From assembly GCA_903842855.1 (NCBI GenBank), contig CAIMNT010000042.1:1-6964 (forward strand): a stretch of 6,964 nucleotides of DNA. The letters run 5' to 3'. This document shows positions 1-6,522 of this stretch, piece by piece. A program made the position numbers and the translations under genes. The DNA comes from an uncultured Actinomycetes bacterium. Lineage in GTDB: Bacteria > Actinomycetota > Actinomycetes > Nanopelagicales > Nanopelagicaceae. Numbering within the stretch: position 1 is the stretch's first letter; each line of letters opens with the position of its first letter. The notes under the pieces were generated by a model. That model made no database searches and had not been told where the DNA came from. It saw only the letters and a program-made list of their open reading frames with translations.

Positions 1-1
1 C

Positions 2-3000
2 GTTCTCTGGTTAGTTGTTAATGGTGTTGTCACTCCGCAAGAGATTTTGGGACTCACCTTCACTCGCAAAGCAGCGGGGGAGTTGAGTCGTCGTGTTCGG
101 GAGCGACTCTCGCAATTGCGCAGAGCGCGACCTGATTGGTTCAAACAGGCGGGTGAGCTCCCACTAGATATTTCGGTCGATGTTGCTACCTATCACTCCT
201 ACGCCGGTAGAACGTTAAGCGAACATGGAATTCGCATGGGGATTGATACCGATGGCGAACCATTGGGGGAGGCTGCGGCTTGGCAACTGACCGACACCAT
301 CGTGAACAGCTTTGATGAGGTCGAGTTCAGCATTTCGCGCCATAAGCCTGACTTTATTGTGGAAGCGGTTATGTCACTTTCAGGTGAGATCGGTGAACAT
401 AAGGCGAGTATTAATGATGTGCGCGCGTACACCGAGAAGTTTCGCGCTCGCTTGTTAGCAATTCCTAAGTTGAGAAACGAGACGGTGCGCACCGCACTGG
501 AGATCGCCGAAGAGCGTTTATCAATCTTGCCAATGGTGGAGCGGGTTGATCAGATTCGTCTAGAGAACGGTCAGCTCACATTTAACGATCAAATGTCTTA
601 TGCAGCTAAATTGGCGGAGGCACTTCCAGAAATTTCCGAGATCGAACGCGCCAAATACAAGGTCGTCATCCTTGATGAATATCAAGATACCTCTGAATCG
701 CAAGTTCGATTCTTATCATCCCTCTTTGGCAGCGGTCATTGCGTGAGCGCAGTGGGGGATCCCAATCAGGCAATCTACGGTTGGCGCGGTGCAAGCGCTG
801 AAACGATGGGGAGTTTCAAAGAGAAGTTTGGAGACCCAGAAAAGAATTTCAACAATTGCTTGGAATTTGATCTCTTAACTACCTGGCGTAACGAGACCAC
901 CATCTTGGATTTTGCAAATCTCGTTATCAACCATATTGGGGAAGTTGCAACATCTCACCCCCAAGTAAAAGTATTGCAACCACGTCCTGGTGCCGGCGCG
1001 GGTCACCTCTCGTGCGGACTCTACGTAACTCCCGCTGATGAGGCAGCGGCGATCGCGCAGTACTTTGCCGAGCTCTGGCACAACCCAGCCCGAATTGCGC
1101 GCCAGCCGGAGGATCGTTCGACCTTTGCAGTGCTGGTTCGAGTCAAGAGCTATATCCCACTGATTGAGAGTGCGCTGCGTGAGAGAGACGTTCCAGTTGA
1201 AGTCATCGGACTCAGCGGATTAATCCACATCCCCGAGATCGCTGACATTATTGCGGTGCTTCGTCTCTTGACCTTCCCTGACGCTGGTACCGCACTTGCT
1301 CGGCTCTTAGTCGGACCACGACTTGCCCTTGGTCCTAAAGATCTAGCCGCGCTCGGCTCTTATTCAAGAGCGATCGCACGAAGAACCAATATGCAACACA
1401 GTGATCGGCTAGAGCAGATTCTCGAATCGGGCAGTGAAGAGAGCCTTGATTCAAATGATTTTGCCATCGGTTCCATCATTGAGGCGCTAGATTTGATCAA
1501 CAAGGCACCTCGATCTGATTTTTCATCTATTGGTTTCGAGCGGTTGCAGAAATTTTCGCGCGAACTACAAAGCTTGCGCCGCGCGATGACGGGTTCCATC
1601 ACCGACCAGATCCAAGAGGTCGAACGCTTTCTTGGAGTTGATGTAGAAACTTTGGTGCGCGACGGCTGGCAATCAGGTAGACGCCACCTCGATAAATTCT
1701 TGGACGAGGCGGCGACCTTCGCTCGTACGGGTGGAACTATCTCTGCCTTCCTGCATTGGCTAGCGACAGCAGAAGAGCGTGAAGGTGGGTTGAAGCCGGT
1801 CTCTGTGACCGCAAGCAATACCGCGGTGCAAATACTCACTATCCATGCCGCCAAAGGCGCGGAATGGGATGTAGTTGCAGTACCTGGCTTAGTTCAAGGA
1901 ACTTTCCCCAATACCTCGGGAAAATCCAACTCCTGGATCAAGTACTCCGGGTCGCTACCTATCGCGCTTCGTCAAGATCGCAACCAATTTACAGATTTTG
2001 AATTTCCTACAGGTGAAGAGGGACTAAAGGCCTCCACCGTAGGTAGCGCCATGGTCGCCTTTGAAGATGCGCAGAAAGAGCGACGTCGTTTGGAAGAGTT
2101 GCGTTTGGGTTATGTAGCTTTTACTCGTGCAAAAACTCATCTCCTGGGAACGGCTTCGTGGTTCCGCGATGGGAAGAGTGCGCGAGGAGAATCTGAACTC
2201 TTCTCACTTCTTTACTCATTCTTAGAGAAGAACCATGCCCTCGGAATATTGCATCGGGCAGAACTTCCAGAAGAGAATCCCGCGCTCGAGGAACCGATTT
2301 CAACTATATGGCCGGCGCCCAGCGAGAGAGCGGCGGCAATCGCGCGCTCCGCACAACTTGTTGCGCAAGCCTCGGTGCTCGATATTGAGAGCGAGCTATT
2401 GCAACAGCTCGACCCGCATAAAGTGCAATATCTAGTGGATGCTAAAGCTTTGATCGAGGAGGCAAGACGCGGCGCAGAGGTTGAACCGATTTACCTTCCG
2501 CAGCGCCTCTCGGTCTCCACGCTGGTAGCCCTTCGCGAAGACCCAGAGCAGTTGGCGCTTTCGATACGCCGGCCCATGCCGCGCCACCTCGACACCAGGG
2601 CAGCTCGGGGAACTGAGTTTCACCGGTGGGTGGAGCGACAATTTGATCTACAGACTCTCTTTGATGATGACTATTTAGACCCGAGCCTCAAGAGCGATGT
2701 GGCACTTGAGGAGTTGCAGAGTAAGTGGCTATCAAGTGAATGGGCAGGTCGCACCCCAATTGAGATCGAAAGCGGCTTTGAAACCGTCATCTCGGGAATC
2801 GTTATTCGAGGTCGGATCGACGCAGTCTACAAAGAGGGCGATAGTTATACCGTTGTTGATTGGAAGACCGGTCGAATCAAAGAGGGTGATCAACTTGAAA
2901 GCGCCACTCTCCAGTTAGCGATGTACCGACTGGCGTACTCCAAATTACACAATATTCCAATTGAAAAAATTAGGGCGGCCTTCCACTACGTGGCCGATCA

Positions 3001-3076
3001 ACAAACTATCTATCGCGAAGAGTTATCTAGCGAGGAAGAGATCGCCGCAATCATTTCTAGCGTGCAATTACTCTAG
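2..3076 (+). CDS. adnB: AdnB-like ATP-dependent helicase-nuclease (UvrD-type motor plus RecB-type nuclease), 5' partial
   Basis: This is probably the AdnB subunit of the actinobacterial AdnAB complex, which resects DNA double-strand breaks. The frame is open from base 2, so the start lies upstream; the TTG at 47 falls inside helicase motif Ia and is not a start. In the 1024-residue visible fragment the SF1A motifs follow in order: Ia (LGLTFTRKAAGEL, about 16-28), TYHSYA (63-68), Walker B DEYQD (225-229), III GDPNQAIYGWRGA (252-264), IV TWRNE (294-298), V HAAKGAEWD (615-623) and VI YVAFTRAK (704-711). A C-terminal PD-(D/E)XK nuclease shows GTEFH (His874), RIDAVY (Asp940), VDWKTG (Asp953, Lys955) and QxxxY (Gln971, Tyr975). 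Walker A and the Q motif lie outside the window. The intact motor motifs, the motif Ia wording and the position before nudC-uvrD2-whiB7 favour AdnB over AdnA, whose motor is degenerate in mycobacteria. A generic UvrD/RecB-like helicase is the alternative. The gene end overlaps the convergent gene by 9 bases. Confidence 0.88.
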   Translation, partial: VLWLVVNGVVTPQEILGLTFTRKAAGELSRRVRERLSQLRRARPDWFKQAGELPLDISVDVATYHSYAGRTLSEHGIRMGIDTDGEPLGEAAAWQLTDTIVNSFDEVEFSISRHKPDFIVEAVMSLSGEIGEHKASINDVRAYTEKFRARLLAIPKLRNETVRTALEIAEERLSILPMVERVDQIRLENGQLTFNDQMSYAAKLAEALPEISEIERAKYKVVILDEYQDTSESQVRFLSSLFGSGHCVSAVGDPNQAIYGWRGASAETMGSFKEKFGDPEKNFNNCLEFDLLTTWRNETTILDFANLVINHIGEVATSHPQVKVLQPRPGAGAGHLSCGLYVTPADEAAAIAQYFAELWHNPARIARQPEDRSTFAVLVRVKSYIPLIESALRERDVPVEVIGLSGLIHIPEIADIIAVLRLLTFPDAGTALARLLVGPRLALGPKDLAALGSYSRAIARRTNMQHSDRLEQILESGSEESLDSNDFAIGSIIEALDLINKAPRSDFSSIGFERLQKFSRELQSLRRAMTGSITDQIQEVERFLGVDVETLVRDGWQSGRRHLDKFLDEAATFARTGGTISAFLHWLATAEEREGGLKPVSVTASNTAVQILTIHAAKGAEWDVVAVPGLVQGTFPNTSGKSNSWIKYSGSLPIALRQDRNQFTDFEFPTGEEGLKASTVGSAMVAFEDAQKERRRLEELRLGYVAFTRAKTHLLGTASWFRDGKSARGESELFSLLYSFLEKNHALGILHRAELPEENPALEEPISTIWPAPSERAAAIARSAQLVAQASVLDIESELLQQLDPHKVQYLVDAKALIEEARRGAEVEPIYLPQRLSVSTLVALREDPEQLALSIRRPMPRHLDTRAARGTEFHRWVERQFDLQTLFDDDYLDPSLKSDVALEELQSKWLSSEWAGRTPIEIESGFETVISGIVIRGRIDAVYKEGDSYTVVDWKTGRIKEGDQLESATLQLAMYRLAYSKLHNIPIEKIRAAFHYVADQQTIYREELSSEEEIAAIISSVQLL

Positions 3077-3853
3077 AAAGACTTCTACCCCAATCGGAAG
3101 GTGATCACTCATGGGTGATGGTGCAAAAGTAATTTCGTCGGCTCGTAATTTTTTCTGCGCCAAGATGTAATCAAATTGTAAAGAGGGTTTATAGGCAGGG
3201 AATGTCTTCTTGCTGACCAAAGATCTCCATGAGGTGTAACGCTGCGGAATATCCCACGGCAGGTTGATATCACCAATGATCAGGTGCTCACCGGGGAGCT
3301 TCTTCATGAAGTGCATGAGTTTTCGTAGTTGATAGAAGTTCCAAAATGGAACGAAAGATAGGTGAGTTGCAGCTACGGTAAATCCATTTTCCAACTCGGC
3401 AATTATTGCCACGCGCGGCTCATCTTTAGCGTATTTCAAACGAAAACCCTTATCGGTAGGGTAGGCGAGGGCCATTCCAAACCAGGACGCGGGCAGATCC
3501 ATTCGGTGCCACGCCGTTACCGGAATCCGTGATGCCAGACCAATTCCGTATCCCGGGAACTCTGATTCGGAGTGAATTATCTTTTCGCTCTCACTTGGCT
3601 TGCGCCAACCAAATCCAGGCGTCCCAATGACCGCTCGCGCGTAACCCCAATGGGGGGCACCCATCGCCTGCGCCACAATCTCCATCTGATGGACCGAACC
3701 CGATCGGCTCTGGTTTTCATCAACCTCTTGTACCGCCAGAACATCAGCTTCAACACTGGCGATGGTATCGATGATCGATTGCGCCAGAGGTGGGACAGGG
3801 TGGGTTGGGTTTGCCGCCTGGCCGTTAAAGATATTCCACGAGATGACCTTCAT
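3068..3853 (-). CDS. Endonuclease/exonuclease/phosphatase (EEP) family hydrolase, probably cytoplasmic
   Basis: This complete 261-residue protein has the usual size and fold signature of the Mg-dependent EEP superfamily (DNase I, exonuclease III, sphingomyelinase-like phosphodiesterases). The catalytic and metal positions are present in order: WN (Trp6, Asn7), QEVD (Glu43), ATHLS (His164), IIGDIN (Asp195, Asn197), FDYIL (Asp228) and SDHLP (Ser249, Asp250, His251). There is no signal peptide or membrane segment, so it should act in the cytoplasm. The substrate cannot be read from the sequence; DNA, phosphoinositide-like phosphodiesters and other phosphate esters are all possible. It lies on the opposite strand to all its neighbours. 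It shares 9 bases with the end of adnB and its ATG is 28 bases from the nudC start. No Shine-Dalgarno sequence precedes the ATG at useful distance, but a TAGCCT hexamer ends 7 bases before it, which fits a leaderless mRNA. Confidence 0.87.
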   Translation of the reverse strand: MKVISWNIFNGQAANPTHPVPPLAQSIIDTIASVEADVLAVQEVDENQSRSGSVHQMEIVAQAMGAPHWGYARAVIGTPGFGWRKPSESEKIIHSESEFPGYGIGLASRIPVTAWHRMDLPASWFGMALAYPTDKGFRLKYAKDEPRVAIIAELENGFTVAATHLSFVPFWNFYQLRKLMHFMKKLPGEHLIIGDINLPWDIPQRYTSWRSLVSKKTFPAYKPSLQFDYILAQKKLRADEITFAPSPMSDHLPIGVEVFLE

Positions 3854-3888
3854 TGACCAAGGCTAGTAGGGTCGCCTCCTGATGGAAA
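3854..3888 (-). promoter_or_regulatory. Possible leaderless promoter for the EEP gene, between divergent genes
   Basis: Reading the minus strand, TTTCCA (3888-3883), 17 bases, TAGCCT (3865-3860) and 6 bases precede the ATG at 3853. The last T of TAGCCT is then at -7 if transcription starts on the A of the start codon, the classic spacing for actinobacterial leaderless genes. The -10 matches TAnnnT and the -35 matches TTGACA at four of six positions. The -35 falls inside the first codons of nudC, where the sequence is AT-rich. On the plus strand a TAGGGT (3867-3872) lies 9 bases before the nudC ATG and is a weaker -10 candidate. Both calls rest on short matches only. Confidence 0.35.
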
Positions 3889-4778
3889 TTTTAAATTTAC
3901 CGCTCTCTCGATCTACCGTTGATCGCGCCGCCCATATTCGAAACGATAGCGCTGCGCTGGAAACTGCTTGGCAAAGCGCCTCCATCATTCATTTCAATGG
4001 CACGGAGTTCTTCACTCGCCAAAGACATCTAGAGTATTTGCAGGCAGATCAGATAAGCGGAGCGGGAGAGCGGATCTTTCTGGGAGAGCGCGATGGAAAT
4101 TTCTACTTCTTATGGTGCTCCGAAGGAAACTTAGGAGCGGATGAGGATTACAAAACTCTGCGCGAGATAAGTTCAGAGCTGAGTAATCTTGAGATTGGTC
4201 TCGCCGTCCATGGCCAAGCGGTCGCGCATTGGCACCACAAACATCCCATATGTTCTATCTGCGGGTTGCCCACCACTCCGGCTCTGGGTGGCTCCATTCG
4301 GCGCTGCGGTTCAGGTCATGAGCACTACCCCCGCACCGATCCCGCAATTATCGTTTTGGTAAAAGATAAAGAGGATCGAATTCTTCTTGGACGGCAGGGA
4401 GTCTGGCCGGAGCATCGCTTCTCTACATTTGCAGGCTTTGTTGAAGCCGGCGAGTCTTTTGAGCAATGCGTTGTGCGCGAAGTTTTTGAAGAAGCTGGCG
4501 TGGCGGTTACTGACATTCATTACCTAGGTTCACAACCCTGGCCATTTCCACAATCTCTGATGATCGCCTTTGAGGCCACAATCCAAGACCCCGAAAACGC
4601 TAGACCAGATGGGGAAGAGATCGTCGAAATCCGCTGGTTCACCCGAAATGATCTCTATGCCGCAATTACTGAGGGAACTCTGCTTTTACCGCCATCTATA
4701 AGCGTAGCCCGCGCCATGATTCAGGCTTGGTATGGCGCAGATCGGCCTCCACTCCCTGGCGCAGAAACTTGGCGTTAA
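3882..4778 (+). CDS. nudC: NAD(H) pyrophosphatase, Nudix hydrolase NudC
   Basis: NudC hydrolyses NADH/NAD to NMN(H) and AMP, and in several bacteria removes the NAD cap from RNA. The 298-residue protein has the full family layout: an N-terminal domain, a zinc-ribbon region with Cys124 and Cys127 (CSICG) and Cys142, then HYPRTDPAII. The Nudix box GX5EX7REUXEEXGU is complete (Gly185, Glu191, Arg199, Glu200, Glu203, Glu204, Gly206). The NADH-pyrophosphatase signature SQPWPFPQS follows at 217-225, which separates NudC from other Nudix enzymes. The fourth zinc ligand of the E. coli enzyme is not at its expected position (GSGHEHYPR follows Cys142); as I recall, actinobacterial homologues vary here too. 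The ATG at 3882 has only a weak purine match upstream (AGTAGGG, 3865-3871), so the transcript may be leaderless or poorly initiated. UvrD2 begins 10 bases after the stop, which suggests one transcript. Confidence 0.94.
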   Translation: MEILNLPLSRSTVDRAAHIRNDSAALETAWQSASIIHFNGTEFFTRQRHLEYLQADQISGAGERIFLGERDGNFYFLWCSEGNLGADEDYKTLREISSELSNLEIGLAVHGQAVAHWHHKHPICSICGLPTTPALGGSIRRCGSGHEHYPRTDPAIIVLVKDKEDRILLGRQGVWPEHRFSTFAGFVEAGESFEQCVVREVFEEAGVAVTDIHYLGSQPWPFPQSLMIAFEATIQDPENARPDGEEIVEIRWFTRNDLYAAITEGTLLLPPSISVARAMIQAWYGADRPPLPGAETWR

Positions 4779-4782
4779 AAGG
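4777..4782 (+). promoter_or_regulatory. Ribosome-binding site that favours the 4789 start of uvrD2
   Basis: AAAAGG overlaps the nudC stop codon and ends 6 bases before the ATG at 4789. The in-frame ATG at 4732, which would overlap nudC by 47 bases and add 19 residues, has no comparable site before it. The added residues also lie outside the normal helicase start, since the Q motif already comes 14 residues into the shorter form. Confidence 0.5.
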
Positions 4783-4788
4783 CGCGCC

Positions 4789-6429
4789 ATGGAACTTGAC
4801 GCAATATTGGAGGGGCTCGATCCCGAGCAACGCCTCGCGGTTACAAATATCCGCGGACCGCTCTGCATAATCGCTGGGGCGGGCACAGGTAAGACCCGTG
4901 TAATCACTCACCGGATCGCCTACGCAGTGGCAGCGGGGGTCACCGATCCAACGAAGACTTTGGCGTTGACATTTACCGCGCGCGCCGCTGGCGAGATGCG
5001 CGCGCGCCTGCGCACCCTTGGTGTTCCAAACGCCACCGCCCGCACATTTCACTCCGCTGCCCTCAAACAACTTATGTATTTCTGGCCTTACTCCTTTGGG
5101 GGGAGCTTTCCTAAATTGCTCACAACTAAGGGAAGTTTCTTGGGCGATGCGATGGCGCGCAGTGATACCTCACTTGTTCCAGGAGTCGCGACGTTGCGTG
5201 AGATCAGTGGAGAGATTGAGTGGGCTAAGTCTTTGCAGACTGCGCCGAATGATTACGTAGAAGAGGCGCTCGGTGCAGGACGTTCTCTTCGCATTCCTAA
5301 CGGCAGGCCCGATAAGGAGAACTTCGCCGAAATCGCCAAGGTCTATCAAGCTTATGAAACTCTAAAACATCAAGAGCGCATCATAGATTTTGAAGATGTC
5401 CTATTACTAACAGTTGGAATGCTTGAAGAAGACCGTGATGTGCGTGAGAGAGTTCGCGATCAATATCGTTATTTTACAGTTGATGAATATCAAGATGTCT
5501 CCCCGATCCAGCAACGCTTACTCAACCTGTGGCTGGGAAACCGAAGCGACATCTGTGTTGTAGGTGATGCTGCACAAACTATTTATACCTTTGCCGGAGC
5601 AACCTCCGAATTTCTACTGGCATTCCAGCACCGCTACCCGCAAGCTCCGGTCGTGCGTTTGACTCGTGGCTATCGATCAACTCCGGAAATTATCGAGATG
5701 GCAAATCGCATCCTGAAAGAAGGAGGCGCTAACCACACTCACGAGTTAACATCTGTAAATGAGCGCGGTGAGAAGTTAGAGCTCGACTCTTTTCACTCCG
5801 TGAACGCAGAGGTGAGCGCTGTCGTTCAAAAAATCATCGCATTGGGCAAAGTTCATTCGGATATTGCGATATTGGCGCGCACAAATACCGCGCTTGATCC
5901 CTTCGAATCTGCCTTGAAAGGCGCTGGGATCGAGACTCAAATCAAAAATAGTGAACGGTTCTTTGATCGCACTGATGTTCGCGATGCAATGCGCGTGATT
6001 CGAAGTGCATCGGTCCTACCAAGTGATGAGAATGATTGGTTCCATGATTTGGAATCGGTGCTGCGTCCTTTTGGAAGCGCCGATTACGTTCGGGCATTTA
6101 TCACGCTCGGAAAACAAATGAAGGAGGCCGGAGCGCCTAACCTGCGCGCCTTCCTTCGCGAACTTGAAGATCGAGCCGAACAGAACAACCCGCCGACCCT
6201 GCCGGGAGTTGTCCTCTCTACTCTTCATGCCGCCAAAGGGCTGGAATGGGACCATGTCTTTCTCGTGGGAGTGAGCGATGGAGCCCTTCCAATAGCGAGC
6301 TCCAGCGATATAGAGGAGGAGCGTCGCCTCTTTTACGTGGGATTAACCCGGGCCAAACGCACGGTTCACCTCAGCTATGCGGGGGAGCCGAGCGAATTTC
6401 TTCGCCCCTTGATAACAACGAGCAATTAA
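4789..6429 (+). CDS. uvrD2: UvrD2-type SF1A DNA helicase, short form without the C-terminal HRDC region
   Basis: This is an ATP-driven 3'-5' DNA helicase of the UvrD/PcrA family, 546 residues from the ATG at 4789. Every SF1A motif is present: Q motif (LDPEQR, Gln14), Walker A AGAGTGKT (29-36), Ia LTFTARAAGEM, Walker B VDEYQD (Asp232, Glu233), III VGDAAQTIYTFAGA (258-271), IV RGYRS (293-297), V STLHAAKGLEWD (477-488) and VI YVGLTRAK (516-523). UvrD2 is preferred to UvrD1/PcrA because of the short 2B region, the wording of motif V and the place between nudC and whiB7, as in mycobacteria. The protein stops about 23 residues after motif VI. Mycobacterial UvrD2 (about 700 residues) continues there with a tetracysteine linker and an HRDC domain, and neither is seen in any downstream frame. 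It probably shares a transcript with nudC. The mycoredoxin gene found between them in mycobacteria is absent. Confidence 0.9.
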   Translation: MELDAILEGLDPEQRLAVTNIRGPLCIIAGAGTGKTRVITHRIAYAVAAGVTDPTKTLALTFTARAAGEMRARLRTLGVPNATARTFHSAALKQLMYFWPYSFGGSFPKLLTTKGSFLGDAMARSDTSLVPGVATLREISGEIEWAKSLQTAPNDYVEEALGAGRSLRIPNGRPDKENFAEIAKVYQAYETLKHQERIIDFEDVLLLTVGMLEEDRDVRERVRDQYRYFTVDEYQDVSPIQQRLLNLWLGNRSDICVVGDAAQTIYTFAGATSEFLLAFQHRYPQAPVVRLTRGYRSTPEIIEMANRILKEGGANHTHELTSVNERGEKLELDSFHSVNAEVSAVVQKIIALGKVHSDIAILARTNTALDPFESALKGAGIETQIKNSERFFDRTDVRDAMRVIRSASVLPSDENDWFHDLESVLRPFGSADYVRAFITLGKQMKEAGAPNLRAFLRELEDRAEQNNPPTLPGVVLSTLHAAKGLEWDHVFLVGVSDGALPIASSSDIEEERRLFYVGLTRAKRTVHLSYAGEPSEFLRPLITTSN

Positions 6430-6474
6430 TTAACGCTAATTAGGTTGCGCGGGAAGGCTCGCGCCCCCTACCCT
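6424..6474 (+). promoter_or_regulatory. Candidate whiB7 promoter with an AT-rich upstream block
   Basis: A TTGCGC hexamer (6445-6450), an 18-base spacer and TACCCT (6469-6474) form a plausible sigma-A type promoter. A start near 6481 would give a leader of roughly 320 bases before whiB7. Immediately upstream is an almost pure AT stretch holding the palindromes TTAATTAA (6426-6433) and CTAATTAG (6436-6443). Known WhiB7-controlled promoters have an AT-rich element just upstream of the -35, contacted by the AT-hook of WhiB7 bound to the sigma factor, so this layout suggests autoregulation. The block also contains the uvrD2 stop codon. Confidence 0.5.
6447..6464 (+). other. GC-rich dyad just after uvrD2
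   Basis: GCGCGGG (6447-6453) and CTCGCGC (6458-6464) can form a 7-pair stem (one G-T) around the loop AAGG. No run of T follows, so it is not a standard intrinsic terminator. It lies 18 bases after the uvrD2 stop and also within the spacer of the candidate whiB7 promoter. It could end or stabilise the uvrD2 mRNA, act as an operator, or mean nothing. Confidence 0.35.
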
Positions 6475-6480
6475 TATGCA

Positions 6481-6497
6481 ACTGCCAACTCGGCAGT
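6481..6497 (+). repeat. Small inverted repeat at the predicted 5' end of the whiB7 leader RNA
   Basis: ACTGCC (6481-6486) and GGCAGT (6492-6497) are perfect inverted repeats around a 5-base loop. If transcription starts about 7 bases after the TACCCT element, this hairpin would be at the very 5' end of the RNA, where such structures protect transcripts. It ends 13 bases before the leader ORF's ribosome-binding site and does not cover it. Confidence 0.4.
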
Positions 6498-6510
6498 GGA
6501 TTATCGGCAA

Positions 6511-6517
6511 AGGGAGG
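6511..6517 (+). promoter_or_regulatory. Ribosome-binding site of the leader ORF
   Basis: AGGGAGG ends 5 bases before a GTG at 6523 and 11 bases before an in-frame ATG at 6529. The spacing favours GTG. An out-of-frame ATG at 6521 lies only 3 bases away and would encode just MCL before a TGA at 6530-6532; that TGA overlaps the ATG at 6529. Confidence 0.55.
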
Positions 6518-6522
6518 CAGAT

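Noticed and set aside
1360..1854. 164-codon antisense ORF within adnB
   Set aside because: It is a shadow of a strongly conserved helicase frame, with no recognisable domain and no start signal.
47..3076. TTG at 47 as the start of the helicase gene
   Set aside because: It falls inside helicase motif Ia and the frame is open to the window edge with typical family sequence before it, so the gene starts upstream.
3104..3119. Inverted repeat ATCAC/GTGAT near the end of the EEP gene as a bidirectional terminator
   Set aside because: The stem is only 5 pairs, no T run follows on either strand, and it encodes the conserved SDH motif, which explains the sequence.
3572..3856. 94-codon plus-strand ORF opposite the EEP gene
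   Set aside because: The minus-strand frame carries all EEP catalytic motifs; this frame has none and ends just after the EEP start.
4732..4788. Longer uvrD2 with start at 4732
   Set aside because: It overlaps nudC by 47 bases, lacks a ribosome-binding site, and adds residues not expected before the Q motif.
4696..5070. 124-codon antisense ORF over the start of uvrD2
   Set aside because: It lies opposite Walker A and motif Ia coding sequence and its product has no family features.
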